A stretch of 13,037 nt of DNA. Source: Candidatus Eiseniibacteriota bacterium. Its GTDB lineage: Bacteria; Eisenbacteria; RBG-16-71-46. Below the pieces are notes generated by a model. It made no database searches and was not told where the DNA came from. It was given only the letters and a program-made list of their open reading frames with translations. The translations under genes were made by a program, and so were the position numbers. Positions 1-5,979 of the stretch are shown here, piece by piece. The stretch lies in assembly GCA_021414165.1 (NCBI GenBank), contig JAIOPA010000345.1, positions 1 through 13,037 of the forward strand, in the 5' to 3' direction. Position 1 is the first letter of the stretch. Every line of letters starts with the position of its first letter.

Positions 1-205
1 GGTAGACGCGCAGCGAGACGCGGTTGGCCGTGCCGGTGGACCACTCCGCACCCATGTCACGGAGCGCCTTGTCCCACACCGAGCCCTCGGGCACGAGCGT
101 CGCGAGCTTCACGACCTGGGCGCGCGCGGGAGCGGCGGCCAGCGGAAGCAGGGCAAGGGCGAGCAGCGGGAGCGCGAGCAGCGTGCGACGGATGTTGCCG
201 GTCAT
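1..205 (-). CDS. dctP: TRAP transporter solute-binding protein, DctP family (3' part outside window)
   Basis: Only the first 68 codons are present; the gene runs off the left edge. The visible protein starts with a Sec signal peptide: an Arg-Arg pair at residues 6-7, a long Leu/Ala core, and a likely AxA cleavage after PARA at about residue 29. The mature start, VVKLATLVPEGSVWDK, is typical of the DctP-like periplasmic binding proteins encoded beside TatT lipoproteins. Such proteins capture an organic acid or similar ligand and pass it to the DctQM membrane permease. The ATG overlaps the stop of the upstream tatT-like gene (ATGA), so the two are translationally coupled. The permease genes are not visible and may lie to the left. 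The ligand cannot be told from this fragment. Family call is fairly firm; the sub-family is inferred from the neighbour. Confidence 0.8.
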   Translation of the reverse strand, partial: MTGNIRRTLLALPLLALALLPLAAAPARAQVVKLATLVPEGSVWDKALRDMGAEWSTGTANRVSLRVY

Positions 206-1173
206 CGGTTCTCCTGGGTCGTGGTGGTGTCGGGAGCACTGCCGTCATCGAGGAAGAACTCGTCCTGGCGCTCGAGCAGCCCCTTGGCCTTCCTCAACAA
301 TACAATGGTGGCGAGCCGCTGGGACGGATCGCGGTCCGGGTCGAACGTGAGCGCGCGCTCCAGCAACCGCGTGAACTCCGCGCGGTCCTGGGCGAGCACC
401 GAGACGCTGGTGGCCAAGGTGACATACGGCCCCGGGCGGGAATCCTTCCCGATCTCGACGGCCTTTGCGAAGTGCTGACGCGCGGCCTGGGGCGAACCGC
501 CCATGGCCGCCGGCAGCGCGTCGAGAACGATGGATGCTTCGTGGAACGCGCCGGATTCATAGCGTTCATCGAGTTGCAGGCCGCGGTTCACGAGCGCGCG
601 GATCGCAGGCAGGTCGGCGAGCATCTCGGGCCGGTCCTTGCCGAGCGAGATGGCCGAGCCCCAGCTGGCCGCGGTCCAGTAGAGCGCGGGCAGGTCCTTC
701 TTCGTGAGCGAGGCCGCCGCGCGGTCGGGCGAGATGGCGAGCGAGTCGGCGATGCCCTTGTGGCGCAGTGCCAGCGCGCGGAGCCCGAAGCCACGCGCAC
801 GCAGGTACATGCGGAACGCGCGCTCGTGCAGCGCGGTGGAGCGCGCGTAGTCCGAGTTCACGATGAGGTCGCCCTCGGACTGCACATAGGCATACGAGTA
901 CGTGGTGTAGCCCTTGCACAGCGTGATGAGCAGACCCTCGTGCTCGGGCAACGTCGCGAGCAACGACTCCATGGTCTTCAAGCCGAACGGCAGCGCGTCG
1001 CGGATCAACTCGGGGTCATCGTCGGTGCCGAACACGTCGGGACCCGACGTGAGCGAGTTGGCCACGCTCTTGACGGCGATGCGCTTGATCGAGCAACCGG
1101 GCACGAGCGCGAGCGTGGCGAGCAACAGGCACGCGAGCGCGGCACGGGGGAATGCTGGGGTGCTGGGTGACAC
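202..1173 (-). CDS. TatT-family TPR lipoprotein of a TRAP transporter
   Basis: A 323-residue secreted lipoprotein. The GTG start at 1173 is chosen because a strong GGAGGT lies 5 bases upstream; a longer TTG-initiated reading adds only an Arg/Pro-rich stretch. Residues 1-27 form a lipoprotein signal peptide with a hydrophobic core (AALACLLLATLAL) and a lipobox ending in Cys27 (LVPGC). The body is helical with the hallmarks of the TatT (TRAP-associated TPR) family: SIKRIAVKSVANSL after the Cys, DDDPELIRDALPFGLK at 51-66, PEHEGLL at 76-82 and LYWTAASWGSAISL at 164-177. In Treponema pallidum the homologue Tp0956 forms a ring of TPR-like subunits that binds the partner solute-binding protein. The same role here, delivering a possibly hydrophobic ligand to the downstream DctP, is inferred. 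It overlaps dctP by ATGA and starts 105 bases after the fabH stop. Confidence 0.85.
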   Translation of the reverse strand: MSPSTPAFPRAALACLLLATLALVPGCSIKRIAVKSVANSLTSGPDVFGTDDDPELIRDALPFGLKTMESLLATLPEHEGLLITLCKGYTTYSYAYVQSEGDLIVNSDYARSTALHERAFRMYLRARGFGLRALALRHKGIADSLAISPDRAAASLTKKDLPALYWTAASWGSAISLGKDRPEMLADLPAIRALVNRGLQLDERYESGAFHEASIVLDALPAAMGGSPQAARQHFAKAVEIGKDSRPGPYVTLATSVSVLAQDRAEFTRLLERALTFDPDRDPSQRLATIVLLRKAKGLLERQDEFFLDDGSAPDTTTTQENR

Positions 1174-1178
1174 TGGGG

Positions 1179-1184
1179 ACCTCC
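1179..1184 (-). promoter_or_regulatory. Ribosome binding site of the tatT-like gene
   Basis: On the minus strand this reads GGAGGT, 5 bases before the GTG at 1173. It decides the start of the lipoprotein and puts the lipobox Cys at residue 27. Confidence 0.75.
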
Positions 1185-1218
1185 GGTGCCGCCGGCCGGG
1201 AGCGCGGTCGGGCCCTTC

Positions 1219-1256
1219 CGTGGGCGGCGGAACCCTCACGCTAGCGTGCGCCCACG
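1219..1256 (-). other. Inverted repeat with inner 12-base palindrome between fabH and tatT
   Basis: CGTGGGCG at 1219-1226 is the exact reverse complement of CGCCCACG at 1249-1256. Between them lies a perfect 12-base palindrome, CACGCTAGCGTG, at 1237-1248. The element sits wholly in the 105-base gap between the fabH stop and the tatT start. As RNA it could form a hairpin that ends or attenuates fabH transcription, but no T-run follows on the minus strand. As DNA the palindrome could be a site for a dimeric regulator of the TRAP genes. The symmetry is seen directly; the function is undecided. Confidence 0.45.
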
Positions 1257-1278
1257 CGCTCGGCAAGCGGGTGGCGGC

Positions 1279-2274
1279 CTACCACCGGATGACGCAGCCG
1301 GCCCACGCGAAGCCCGCGCCAAAAGCCGCCAGCACGATCAGGTCCCCGTCGTTCACCAGCCCCTGGGCACGCGCCTCGGTGAGCGCGATCGGGATGCTGG
1401 CGGCGGTCGTGTTGCCGTAGCGCTCGATGTTCTGGAACACGCGCTCCGGCGCCACGCCGAGCCGCTCGGCCACGGCATCGCCGATGCGCCGGTTGGCCTG
1501 GTGCGGCACGATGAGCTTGACCTGATCGAGCGTGTGCCCGCTCGCGGCCAGCACCTCGTGGATCACCTCGGGGAAGCGCGTCGTGGCGTTCTTGAACACC
1601 TGACGGCCGTTCATCTGCGGGAACTGCCGGCCCGCGTCGAGCATCTCGTGCGTCACACGGCCGGCCTCGCGCGACGACGGCGCTTCGCACCAGAGTTCCT
1701 TGGCCAGCGCGCCCTCGCTGTGCAACGCCCACGACAAGATGCCGCGCGGTGCTTCGCACGGTTCCACCACGGCCGCGCCGGCACCATCGCCGAACAGCAC
1801 CGCCATGTCGCGGCCGCGCGTGGTGAGGTCGAGCCCGGTGCTCTGCACCTCAGCGCCGATCACCAGCACGCAGCGGTAACGCCCCATGCGCACGAACGCA
1901 TCGGCGACCGACAACGCATACACGAAGCCGCTGCACGCGTTGCGCACATCGAGTGCGCCCACGGTGCCGAGTCCCAACTGCTGCTGCACGATCACGCCGT
2001 TGCCGGGGAACATCCAGTCCGGCGTGGTGGTGGCGAAGATCACGAAGTCCACATCGGCGCTCGTGCGGCCGGCATCGGCGAGTGCCTTGCGCGCGGCTTC
2101 CACGCCCAGATCGCTCGAGCCGGTGCCCGGATCCACGAAGTGCCGCTCCCGGATGCCGGTGCGTTCGACGATCCACGCATCGTTCGTGTCCATGACCTTC
2201 TCGAGGTCGTGGTTCGTGACCGTGCGCGGCGGGACGTGGAATCCGAGACCGGTGATGCGCGACTGGATCGGCAT
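1279..2274 (-). CDS. fabH: Beta-ketoacyl-ACP synthase III (FabH)
   Basis: A 331-residue cytoplasmic thiolase-fold enzyme that condenses a starter acyl-CoA with malonyl-ACP to begin fatty acid synthesis. The catalytic triad is complete: Cys114 in DVRNACSGF, His258 in IVPHQANRRI and Asn288 in ERYGNTTAASIP. The CoA-contacting motif NDAWIVERTGIRER (31-44) and the FGDGAGA loop (161-167) are intact, and the length matches the family. The ATG at 2274 is preferred because GGAG lies 6 bases upstream; the ATG at 2286 has no ribosome binding site, and its own ATGGAG supplies the GGAG. The pocket segment reads WMFPGNGVIVQQQLG (87-101) rather than the FPSAA form of E. coli FabH, so starter preference may differ. 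It lies 74 bases after pilD on the same strand, with a candidate promoter of its own. The link to the pilus genes is probably only positional. Confidence 0.93.
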   Translation of the reverse strand: MPIQSRITGLGFHVPPRTVTNHDLEKVMDTNDAWIVERTGIRERHFVDPGTGSSDLGVEAARKALADAGRTSADVDFVIFATTTPDWMFPGNGVIVQQQLGLGTVGALDVRNACSGFVYALSVADAFVRMGRYRCVLVIGAEVQSTGLDLTTRGRDMAVLFGDGAGAAVVEPCEAPRGILSWALHSEGALAKELWCEAPSSREAGRVTHEMLDAGRQFPQMNGRQVFKNATTRFPEVIHEVLAASGHTLDQVKLIVPHQANRRIGDAVAERLGVAPERVFQNIERYGNTTAASIPIALTEARAQGLVNDGDLIVLAAFGAGFAWAGCVIRW

Positions 2275-2280
2275 GCGGGG

Positions 2281-2284
2281 CTCC
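2281..2284 (-). promoter_or_regulatory. Ribosome binding site deciding the fabH start
   Basis: GGAG on the minus strand, 6 bases before the ATG at 2274. It overlaps the alternative upstream ATG at 2286, which itself lacks a Shine-Dalgarno sequence. Confidence 0.55.
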
Positions 2285-2307
2285 ATGGGAAGGAAGGGAA
2301 CCCCGCG

Positions 2308-2336
2308 ATGATTGGCGGGCGCGCGGGCCGCGTCAA
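2308..2336 (-). promoter_or_regulatory. Candidate sigma-70 promoter for fabH
   Basis: On the minus strand TTGACG (2331-2336, 5 of 6 matches to the -35 consensus) is separated by exactly 17 bases from AATCAT (2308-2313, 4 of 6 matches to the -10). This would start a transcript near 2301, about 27 bases before fabH. It lies in the 74-base pilD-fabH gap. A GC-rich imperfect hairpin could overlap the -35 region. Consensus matching alone is weak evidence in GC-rich DNA. Confidence 0.35.
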
Positions 2337-2348
2337 CCGGGCCCCGCG

Positions 2349-3140
2349 CTACTGCGGGTGGTAGCCGGCCAACCTCAGGTAGGCGTCGATCCAGCCCTGA
2401 CCCCACAGGTACGCGATCATGGCGGCGGGGCAGAGGAACGCCCCGAACGGCAGCGCGGTACGCATGCCGCCCTTACCACGCGCCATGAGCAGTGCGCCGA
2501 TCAACGAGCCCCCGAACGCCGCGATCGTGATGGCGAGGAAGGCTCCGAACGGCCCGAGCAGCGCACCGAACATGGCCCCCAGCTTGATGTCACCACCGCC
2601 CATGCCGTCGCGCTTCAGGAACGTCCGCCAGATCCACATGAACAACCACAGGTAGCCCGCGCCCACGATGATGCCGTAGAGCGAGTGCAGCGCATCGTGA
2701 GCCAGGTAGGAGGCCACGAGCGCCAGCAACGTACCCGGCAGCGTGAGCGCATCGGGCAGCAACTGGAAGTCCATGTCGATCACGAACAGCGCCACGAGCA
2801 GATAGCCCCACAGCAGCACGGGGGCCAACGCGGGCACCAGGCCGAGCTTCGCCCACGCGAGCACGGACCACAGCGCGCACGACAGCTCGATCGCGGGATA
2901 GCGCGCGCTCACCGGTACGCCGCAGAAGCGGCACCGTCCACGAGCGAGCAGCCAACTGAGCACGGGGACCAGTTCGAGCGGGCCCAGCACGTGATTGCAG
3001 TTCGGGCAACGCGATCGTCCGTTGGCCCACGACTCGCCGCGCGGCAAGCGCCACGACAACGCGGTCATGCCGCTCCCGAAGATTGCTCCCAGTAGACAAA
3101 AGGAGGTGCCGATGAACCAGTTGAAAGCAGATTCCGTCAC
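2349..3140 (-). CDS. pilD: Prepilin leader peptidase / N-methyltransferase (PilD, A24 family)
   Basis: A 263-residue polytopic inner-membrane enzyme. It cleaves type III leader peptides after Gly and methylates the new N-terminus of pilins and pseudopilins. An N-terminal membrane segment (about 7-30) leads into SWRLPRGES, the usual entry to the methyltransferase domain. The zinc site is two CxxC pairs (Cys45/Cys48 and Cys70/Cys73). The aspartate protease core follows, with IDMDFQLLPD (121-130) and GGGDIKL (181-187, Asp184), among about seven further membrane segments. The start is GTG at 3140. An in-frame stop lies a short way upstream and no other start precedes the first membrane helix. The Shine-Dalgarno is weak and the first 20 codons use more A/T-ending codons than the rest. 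It is divergent from the small plus-strand gene and lies apart from the main operon whose products it should process. Confidence 0.95.
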   Translation of the reverse strand: MTESAFNWFIGTSFCLLGAIFGSGMTALSWRLPRGESWANGRSRCPNCNHVLGPLELVPVLSWLLARGRCRFCGVPVSARYPAIELSCALWSVLAWAKLGLVPALAPVLLWGYLLVALFVIDMDFQLLPDALTLPGTLLALVASYLAHDALHSLYGIIVGAGYLWLFMWIWRTFLKRDGMGGGDIKLGAMFGALLGPFGAFLAITIAAFGGSLIGALLMARGKGGMRTALPFGAFLCPAAMIAYLWGQGWIDAYLRLAGYHPQ

Positions 3141-3171
3141 GTCCGTGCTCGTTTCCCTTGTTCGCGCCTAG
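3112..3171 (+). CDS. Possible 19-codon small ORF with a full Shine-Dalgarno (speculative)
   Basis: The plus strand carries AAAGGAGGT, a complete complement of the usual 16S rRNA 3' end, 4 bases before an ATG at 3112. It opens a 19-residue frame (MNQLKADSVTSVLVSLVRA) ending in TAG at 3171. It overlaps the first codons of pilD on the opposite strand and ends 56 bases before the DUF5658-like gene. It could be a leader peptide for that gene. However, the best promoter match for the downstream gene (3158-3186) lies inside and after it, which would leave it untranscribed. A chance match within pilD codons is quite possible. Confidence 0.2.
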   Translation: MNQLKADSVTSVLVSLVRA

Positions 3172-3186
3172 CGCGCGCATCACAAT
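3158..3186 (+). promoter_or_regulatory. Candidate promoter of the DUF5658-like gene
   Basis: TTGTTC (3158-3163) and CACAAT (3181-3186) are 17 bases apart, placing a start near 3193 and a leader of about 35 bases. It lies in the 87-base region between the divergent pilD and DUF5658-like genes. Matches to the consensus are partial. Confidence 0.3.
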
Positions 3187-3212
3187 GCTCGTGAGTGTCT
3201 TTCACCGACGGT

Positions 3213-3218
3213 GAGGAG
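3213..3218 (+). promoter_or_regulatory. Ribosome binding site of the DUF5658-like gene
   Basis: GAGGAG, 9 bases before the ATG at 3228. It favours that ATG over the in-frame GTG at 3195, which lacks an upstream Shine-Dalgarno sequence. Confidence 0.65.
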
Positions 3219-3227
3219 CCATCCTGC

Positions 3228-3551
3228 ATGAGTCGCTTCGTCCTCTTCCTGGCGGTGGTCGCGAACAGTCTCGACTTGTTCTTGACCTCGATCGGGATCC
3301 ACTGGTTCGGCAATCGCGAAGGTAACCCTTTGCTGGCGCCGCTTGCCCATCAGTCGTGGCTGGGCTTCGTGCTGCTCAAAGGCGTGCTCGTGCCGCTCCT
3401 GATCGTGCAGCTCTACCGTTATCGGCGGGATACCCCCGTCCTCGCCACTGCGGGGATGGGCATCGTCACCATCGCACTGACGGTCGCTCTGGGCCAGTGG
3501 CTGGGCTGGATGGCTGGCGTGCTCACGATCGGCCACTTCCCGCGGTTCTAG
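3228..3551 (+). CDS. Small membrane protein, DUF5658-like
   Basis: A 107-residue protein with about three membrane segments (roughly 3-25, 46-63 and 71-100). The first helix ends in the pattern ANSLDLFLTSIGI (12-24), followed by a short loop with REGNPLLAPL (30-39) and then LLKGVLVPLLIVQLYRYRR. An Asp in helix 1, an E-x-NP-L motif after it and a Lys at the start of helix 2 are characteristic of the uncharacterised DUF5658 family. No enzymatic function is known to me. It is the only well-supported plus-strand gene, set between pilQ (convergent) and pilD (divergent). It has its own ribosome binding site and a possible promoter, so it is not part of the pilus operon. Any role in pilus biogenesis would be a guess. 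The family call rests on motif memory, not a search. Confidence 0.72.
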   Translation: MSRFVLFLAVVANSLDLFLTSIGIHWFGNREGNPLLAPLAHQSWLGFVLLKGVLVPLLIVQLYRYRRDTPVLATAGMGIVTIALTVALGQWLGWMAGVLTIGHFPRF

Positions 3552-3573
3552 CGCCGCGCCGCCACAACCAAAT

Positions 3574-3613
3574 GGCCCGGGCTGCTCCCCGCAAGGGGTG
3601 GGCGGCCCGGGCC
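3574..3613 (-). terminator. Strong hairpin terminator at the end of the pil operon
   Basis: GGCCCGGGC (3574-3582) pairs perfectly with GCCCGGGCC (3605-3613). Inside, CCCC (3587-3590) pairs with GGGG (3595-3598) around a GCAA loop on the plus strand (TTGC on the minus). It begins 19 bases past the pilQ stop. On the minus strand the stem is followed by ATTTGGTTG, a T-rich though imperfect tract, so it fits as terminator of the minus-strand operon. The plus-strand gene ends 22 bases before it and may share it, but no T-run follows on that strand. Confidence 0.7.
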
Positions 3614-3632
3614 TCGGCGCTTCCGGAGCGGT

Positions 3633-4916
3633 CTACTTGGCCGGGTCCGGCATGAGGCGCGGCGTCACCTCGATCACCAGGTCGCGCTTGTTCGTGGTGA
3701 TGCGCTGGTGCTGGAACAGCTTGCCGATCAGCGGGATGTCGCCGAGGAGCGGGACCTTGGTGGTGTTCACGGTCTTCTCCTCGCTCAGCAGGCCACCGAT
3801 CACCACCGAGCTGCCGTCCTTCAGGCGCACCGTGGTCTCGGCCTGGCGCGTGGCCACGATCGGCACATCGCCGCTGAAGCCGGTGATCGAGCTGACCTCG
3901 GGGCGGATGTGCACCGTGATGTAGCCATCGGCATTGATGAGCGGCGTGATCGCCAGCTTGATGCCGACCTCTTCATGCTGCACGGACGACGTGGGCGCCG
4001 CCGCGCCACCCGCGAACACGGTCTGGCTGGTCTGGTACGGCACGCGCGAGCCCGACAGCATGCTCGCTTCCTTGCCGTTCAGCGTGACCAGCTTGGGGCT
4101 CGCCAGCACCTTGGCATTGCCGTCGTGGATGAGCGCGTCCATGAACACGCGGAACACCTTCGGCAGCCGGTTGAAGTTGCGCAGCTTCCACACGTCGTTC
4201 GTGCCGGGCGTGCCATTGATGCCGCTGCCCTGCGTGAGCGGGCCGGGCTCCTCGAGGCCACCGGTGCCCGAGAACGTGCCGGCGTTGTCGCCCTCGACGA
4301 ACGTGAAGCCCTGGCGGTTCACCAGGTCCCAGTCGATGCCCAGTTTCTTCAAGCCCTCGGTGCTCACCTCGATGATGCGGGCCTCCAGCATGACCTGGCG
4401 CGCGGGCTGATCCATCTGCGCGACCACGTTCTGCATGTCGGCGATCACGCGCGGTGAGGTCACCACGATGAGCCGGTTGCCACCGCGGTCCACAGCGATG
4501 TTGTCGGACAGACCCTTGAGCGCGGCCGCGACCTCGGACGCATCGGCGTTCTTCAACTCGATCGTGTACGAAGACAGCCCGGTCTCATCGCGCAGCGACT
4601 TGGCGTCGGCCACGAGGATCGAGTTGCCGATGCGCTCGTAGGCCAGACCCGCGGCGCGCACGACCAGATTGACGGCCTGCTCCACCGGTACGTCCTTCAG
4701 GTGGATCGTGATCTTGCCGGCGGTCACTCCGGGCCCGGTCACGATGTTCAGGTCGCCCTTCTCGGCGAGGATCTTGAGCACGGCCGGCAGGTAGGCATCG
4801 TCGGCATCGAGCGTGATCGGCCGGTCGAGCGACGGCGCGGCGAACGCGGTGCCGCTCGCCAGGGCGAGCAGTCCAGCGATGAGCGCGAGTCGGATCCGGC
4901 GGGGCATGGCGTTCAC
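3633..4916 (-). CDS. pilQ: Type IV pilus secretin PilQ (short form)
   Basis: A 427-residue outer-membrane secretin, the pore through which the pilus leaves the cell. A Sec signal peptide (cleavage near AFA|APS, residue 27) is followed by an STN/N0 domain (about 33-103) and one N1-type secretin_N domain (about 114-172). The secretin barrel domain (about 175-422) has KVLASPKLVTLNGKEA (269-284) and the signature VPLLGDIPLIGKLF (388-401). A Gly-rich stretch at 210-240 is probably the gate or loop region. Well-studied PilQ proteins are much longer and carry N-terminal peptidoglycan-binding AMIN domains, which are absent here. The GTG start at 4916 overlaps the pilP stop (GTGA); an in-frame ATG at 4907 would remove three residues and leave the signal peptide working. 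It is the last gene of the operon, followed by the hairpin terminator. Confidence 0.93.
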   Translation of the reverse strand: MNAMPRRIRLALIAGLLALASGTAFAAPSLDRPITLDADDAYLPAVLKILAEKGDLNIVTGPGVTAGKITIHLKDVPVEQAVNLVVRAAGLAYERIGNSILVADAKSLRDETGLSSYTIELKNADASEVAAALKGLSDNIAVDRGGNRLIVVTSPRVIADMQNVVAQMDQPARQVMLEARIIEVSTEGLKKLGIDWDLVNRQGFTFVEGDNAGTFSGTGGLEEPGPLTQGSGINGTPGTNDVWKLRNFNRLPKVFRVFMDALIHDGNAKVLASPKLVTLNGKEASMLSGSRVPYQTSQTVFAGGAAAPTSSVQHEEVGIKLAITPLINADGYITVHIRPEVSSITGFSGDVPIVATRQAETTVRLKDGSSVVIGGLLSEEKTVNTTKVPLLGDIPLIGKLFQHQRITTNKRDLVIEVTPRLMPDPAK

Positions 4917-5425
4917 GGCGTATCTCCCGGGTTCTTGCGTTGCAGCACGAGTGTCTGGTCGCCGCGGCGCAGGGTGACCTGGTCGCGGGTGATGCTCAGC
5001 ACCTGGAACTCATCGAACAGTCCACCTTCGCGCACCGTCCACTCCCGGTCCTTCCAGCGGATGAGCGCGCGCGGATCGTTGTCGCTCACGATCGCGGTCA
5101 GGAGCGGGCGGGCCTCGGGCACGGGCGCGACGGCCACCGGGCGGGGGCGCGTGGGCGGGGTGATGGGGTCGTCCCCGTCGTTATCGCCATCATAGTGCCC
5201 GAACGTGAATGGATCCCGCAGGTGCTCCAGCGTGAAGTGCGGGTCGCGCTTGTCGATGGCGCGGTCGAGCGCCTGATAGGCGGGGGCCACGGTCGGCCGC
5301 GGCACGTTGCCACCCGCGCCGAAGGCACCCGTCACGCCCAGTGCGCCCATGGTCTGGAACCCGGCCACGGCCAACACGATGAGCGCCACGATGGGCGATA
5401 CGAGCCACGAGGGGTCGCGGTTCAC
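4913..5425 (-). CDS. pilP: Pilus assembly protein PilP / GspC-like, membrane-anchored
   Basis: A 170-residue protein. A membrane segment at about 9-32 anchors it in the inner membrane. A Pro-rich periplasmic linker (88-105) follows, with an upstream RDPFTF motif (70-75) typical of PilP. The C-terminal HR-type beta domain (about 106-164) has LLTAIVSDNDPRALIRWKD and ends in the usual TLRRGDQTLVLQRK pattern. Family role: bridging the PilN/PilO complex to the N0 domain of the secretin. Classical PilP is a lipoprotein, but there is no Cys in this protein and no lipobox, so anchoring by a transmembrane helix resembles GspC of type II secretion. The ATG overlaps the pilO stop (ATGA) and the stop overlaps the pilQ GTG. 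The call rests on position plus the HR domain; GspC-like is an equally fair name. Confidence 0.83.
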   Translation of the reverse strand: MNRDPSWLVSPIVALIVLAVAGFQTMGALGVTGAFGAGGNVPRPTVAPAYQALDRAIDKRDPHFTLEHLRDPFTFGHYDGDNDGDDPITPPTRPRPVAVAPVPEARPLLTAIVSDNDPRALIRWKDREWTVREGGLFDEFQVLSITRDQVTLRRGDQTLVLQRKNPGDTP

Positions 5426-5979
5426 TTCCTGCCTCCGCGCTTCAAGAGGATCCGCGCCATCCAGATCTCGGCATCGATCTGGCCGTTGTTCGTCGCCTGG
5501 ATCGCCATGCGCTCGATGCGGTAGAACGAGCGTTCCTTGGCGAGATCGTCGAGCAACTCCACGAACTGGGCGTAACGGCAGCGCAGCCGCAGGTGCGCGC
5601 GAACTTCCAATGTACTGGGCGTCTGAGAGGCCAGGCCGGGCTCAGAGGCTGCGACCTCGATCCCGCACTCCACCGCGGCATCGGAAAGGCGACGCACGAG
5701 GTCGGTGGCCAGGAAGCCCGAGCGTGCGAGCCGGTCGGCGTCGGCGGCCGCCACGGAGTTCCGGCGCAGCAGATCGGTGACGCGCGGCGGCAGCGGCGCT
5801 TCGGCCAAGCGCGGATCGAGCGAGGCTCCGATCTCGCCGGCGTCCGCCAGCTGCGCACGATAGCGCGCGGCGAGCGGCGCGAACGCCAGCGAATGCACCG
5901 CCCACAGCAGGGCGAGCACGAGCAACGAGGCGAGCGCGGGCCAGTAGCGGCGGAGGGTCGCGTTGGTCTCGGGCGTCAT
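5422..5979 (-). CDS. pilO: Type IV pilus inner-membrane alignment protein PilO
   Basis: A 185-residue bitopic protein. A short cytoplasmic tail is followed by one membrane helix (about 13-35), a helical periplasmic region (36-110) and a C-terminal alpha/beta domain. The last part includes TLEVRAHLRLRCRYAQFVELLDDLAKE (in the range 123-149) and a final beta strand, DAEIWMARILL (169-179). This is the ferredoxin-like fold layout of PilO/GspM, which pairs with PilN and contacts PilP. Two periplasmic Cys (105 and 134) are present and could form a disulfide. The ATG overlaps the pilN stop (ATGA) and its own stop overlaps pilP. Sequence similarity in this family is low, so position within pilM-N-O-P-Q carries much of the identification. 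Confidence 0.85.
   Translation of the reverse strand: MTPETNATLRRYWPALASLLVLALLWAVHSLAFAPLAARYRAQLADAGEIGASLDPRLAEAPLPPRVTDLLRRNSVAAADADRLARSGFLATDLVRRLSDAAVECGIEVAASEPGLASQTPSTLEVRAHLRLRCRYAQFVELLDDLAKERSFYRIERMAIQATNNGQIDAEIWMARILLKRGGRK

Noticed and set aside
1174..1278. Sigma-70 promoter for the tatT-dctP genes (TTGCCG with TAGCGT, 17-base spacing)
   Set aside because: Only 4 of 6 and 3 of 6 matches, which is expected by chance in this composition; it also overlaps the inverted repeat.
1186..2364. Long plus-strand open frame of 392 codons opposite fabH
   Set aside because: Its translation is Arg/His/Ala-rich low-complexity sequence with no recognisable motif. It is the antisense shadow of fabH, whose catalytic motifs are all intact.
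3708..4457. Plus-strand open frame of 249 codons opposite pilQ
   Set aside because: GC-rich DNA routinely leaves such frames open. The composition is His/Arg/Ala/Asp-rich, and the minus strand codes for a complete secretin.
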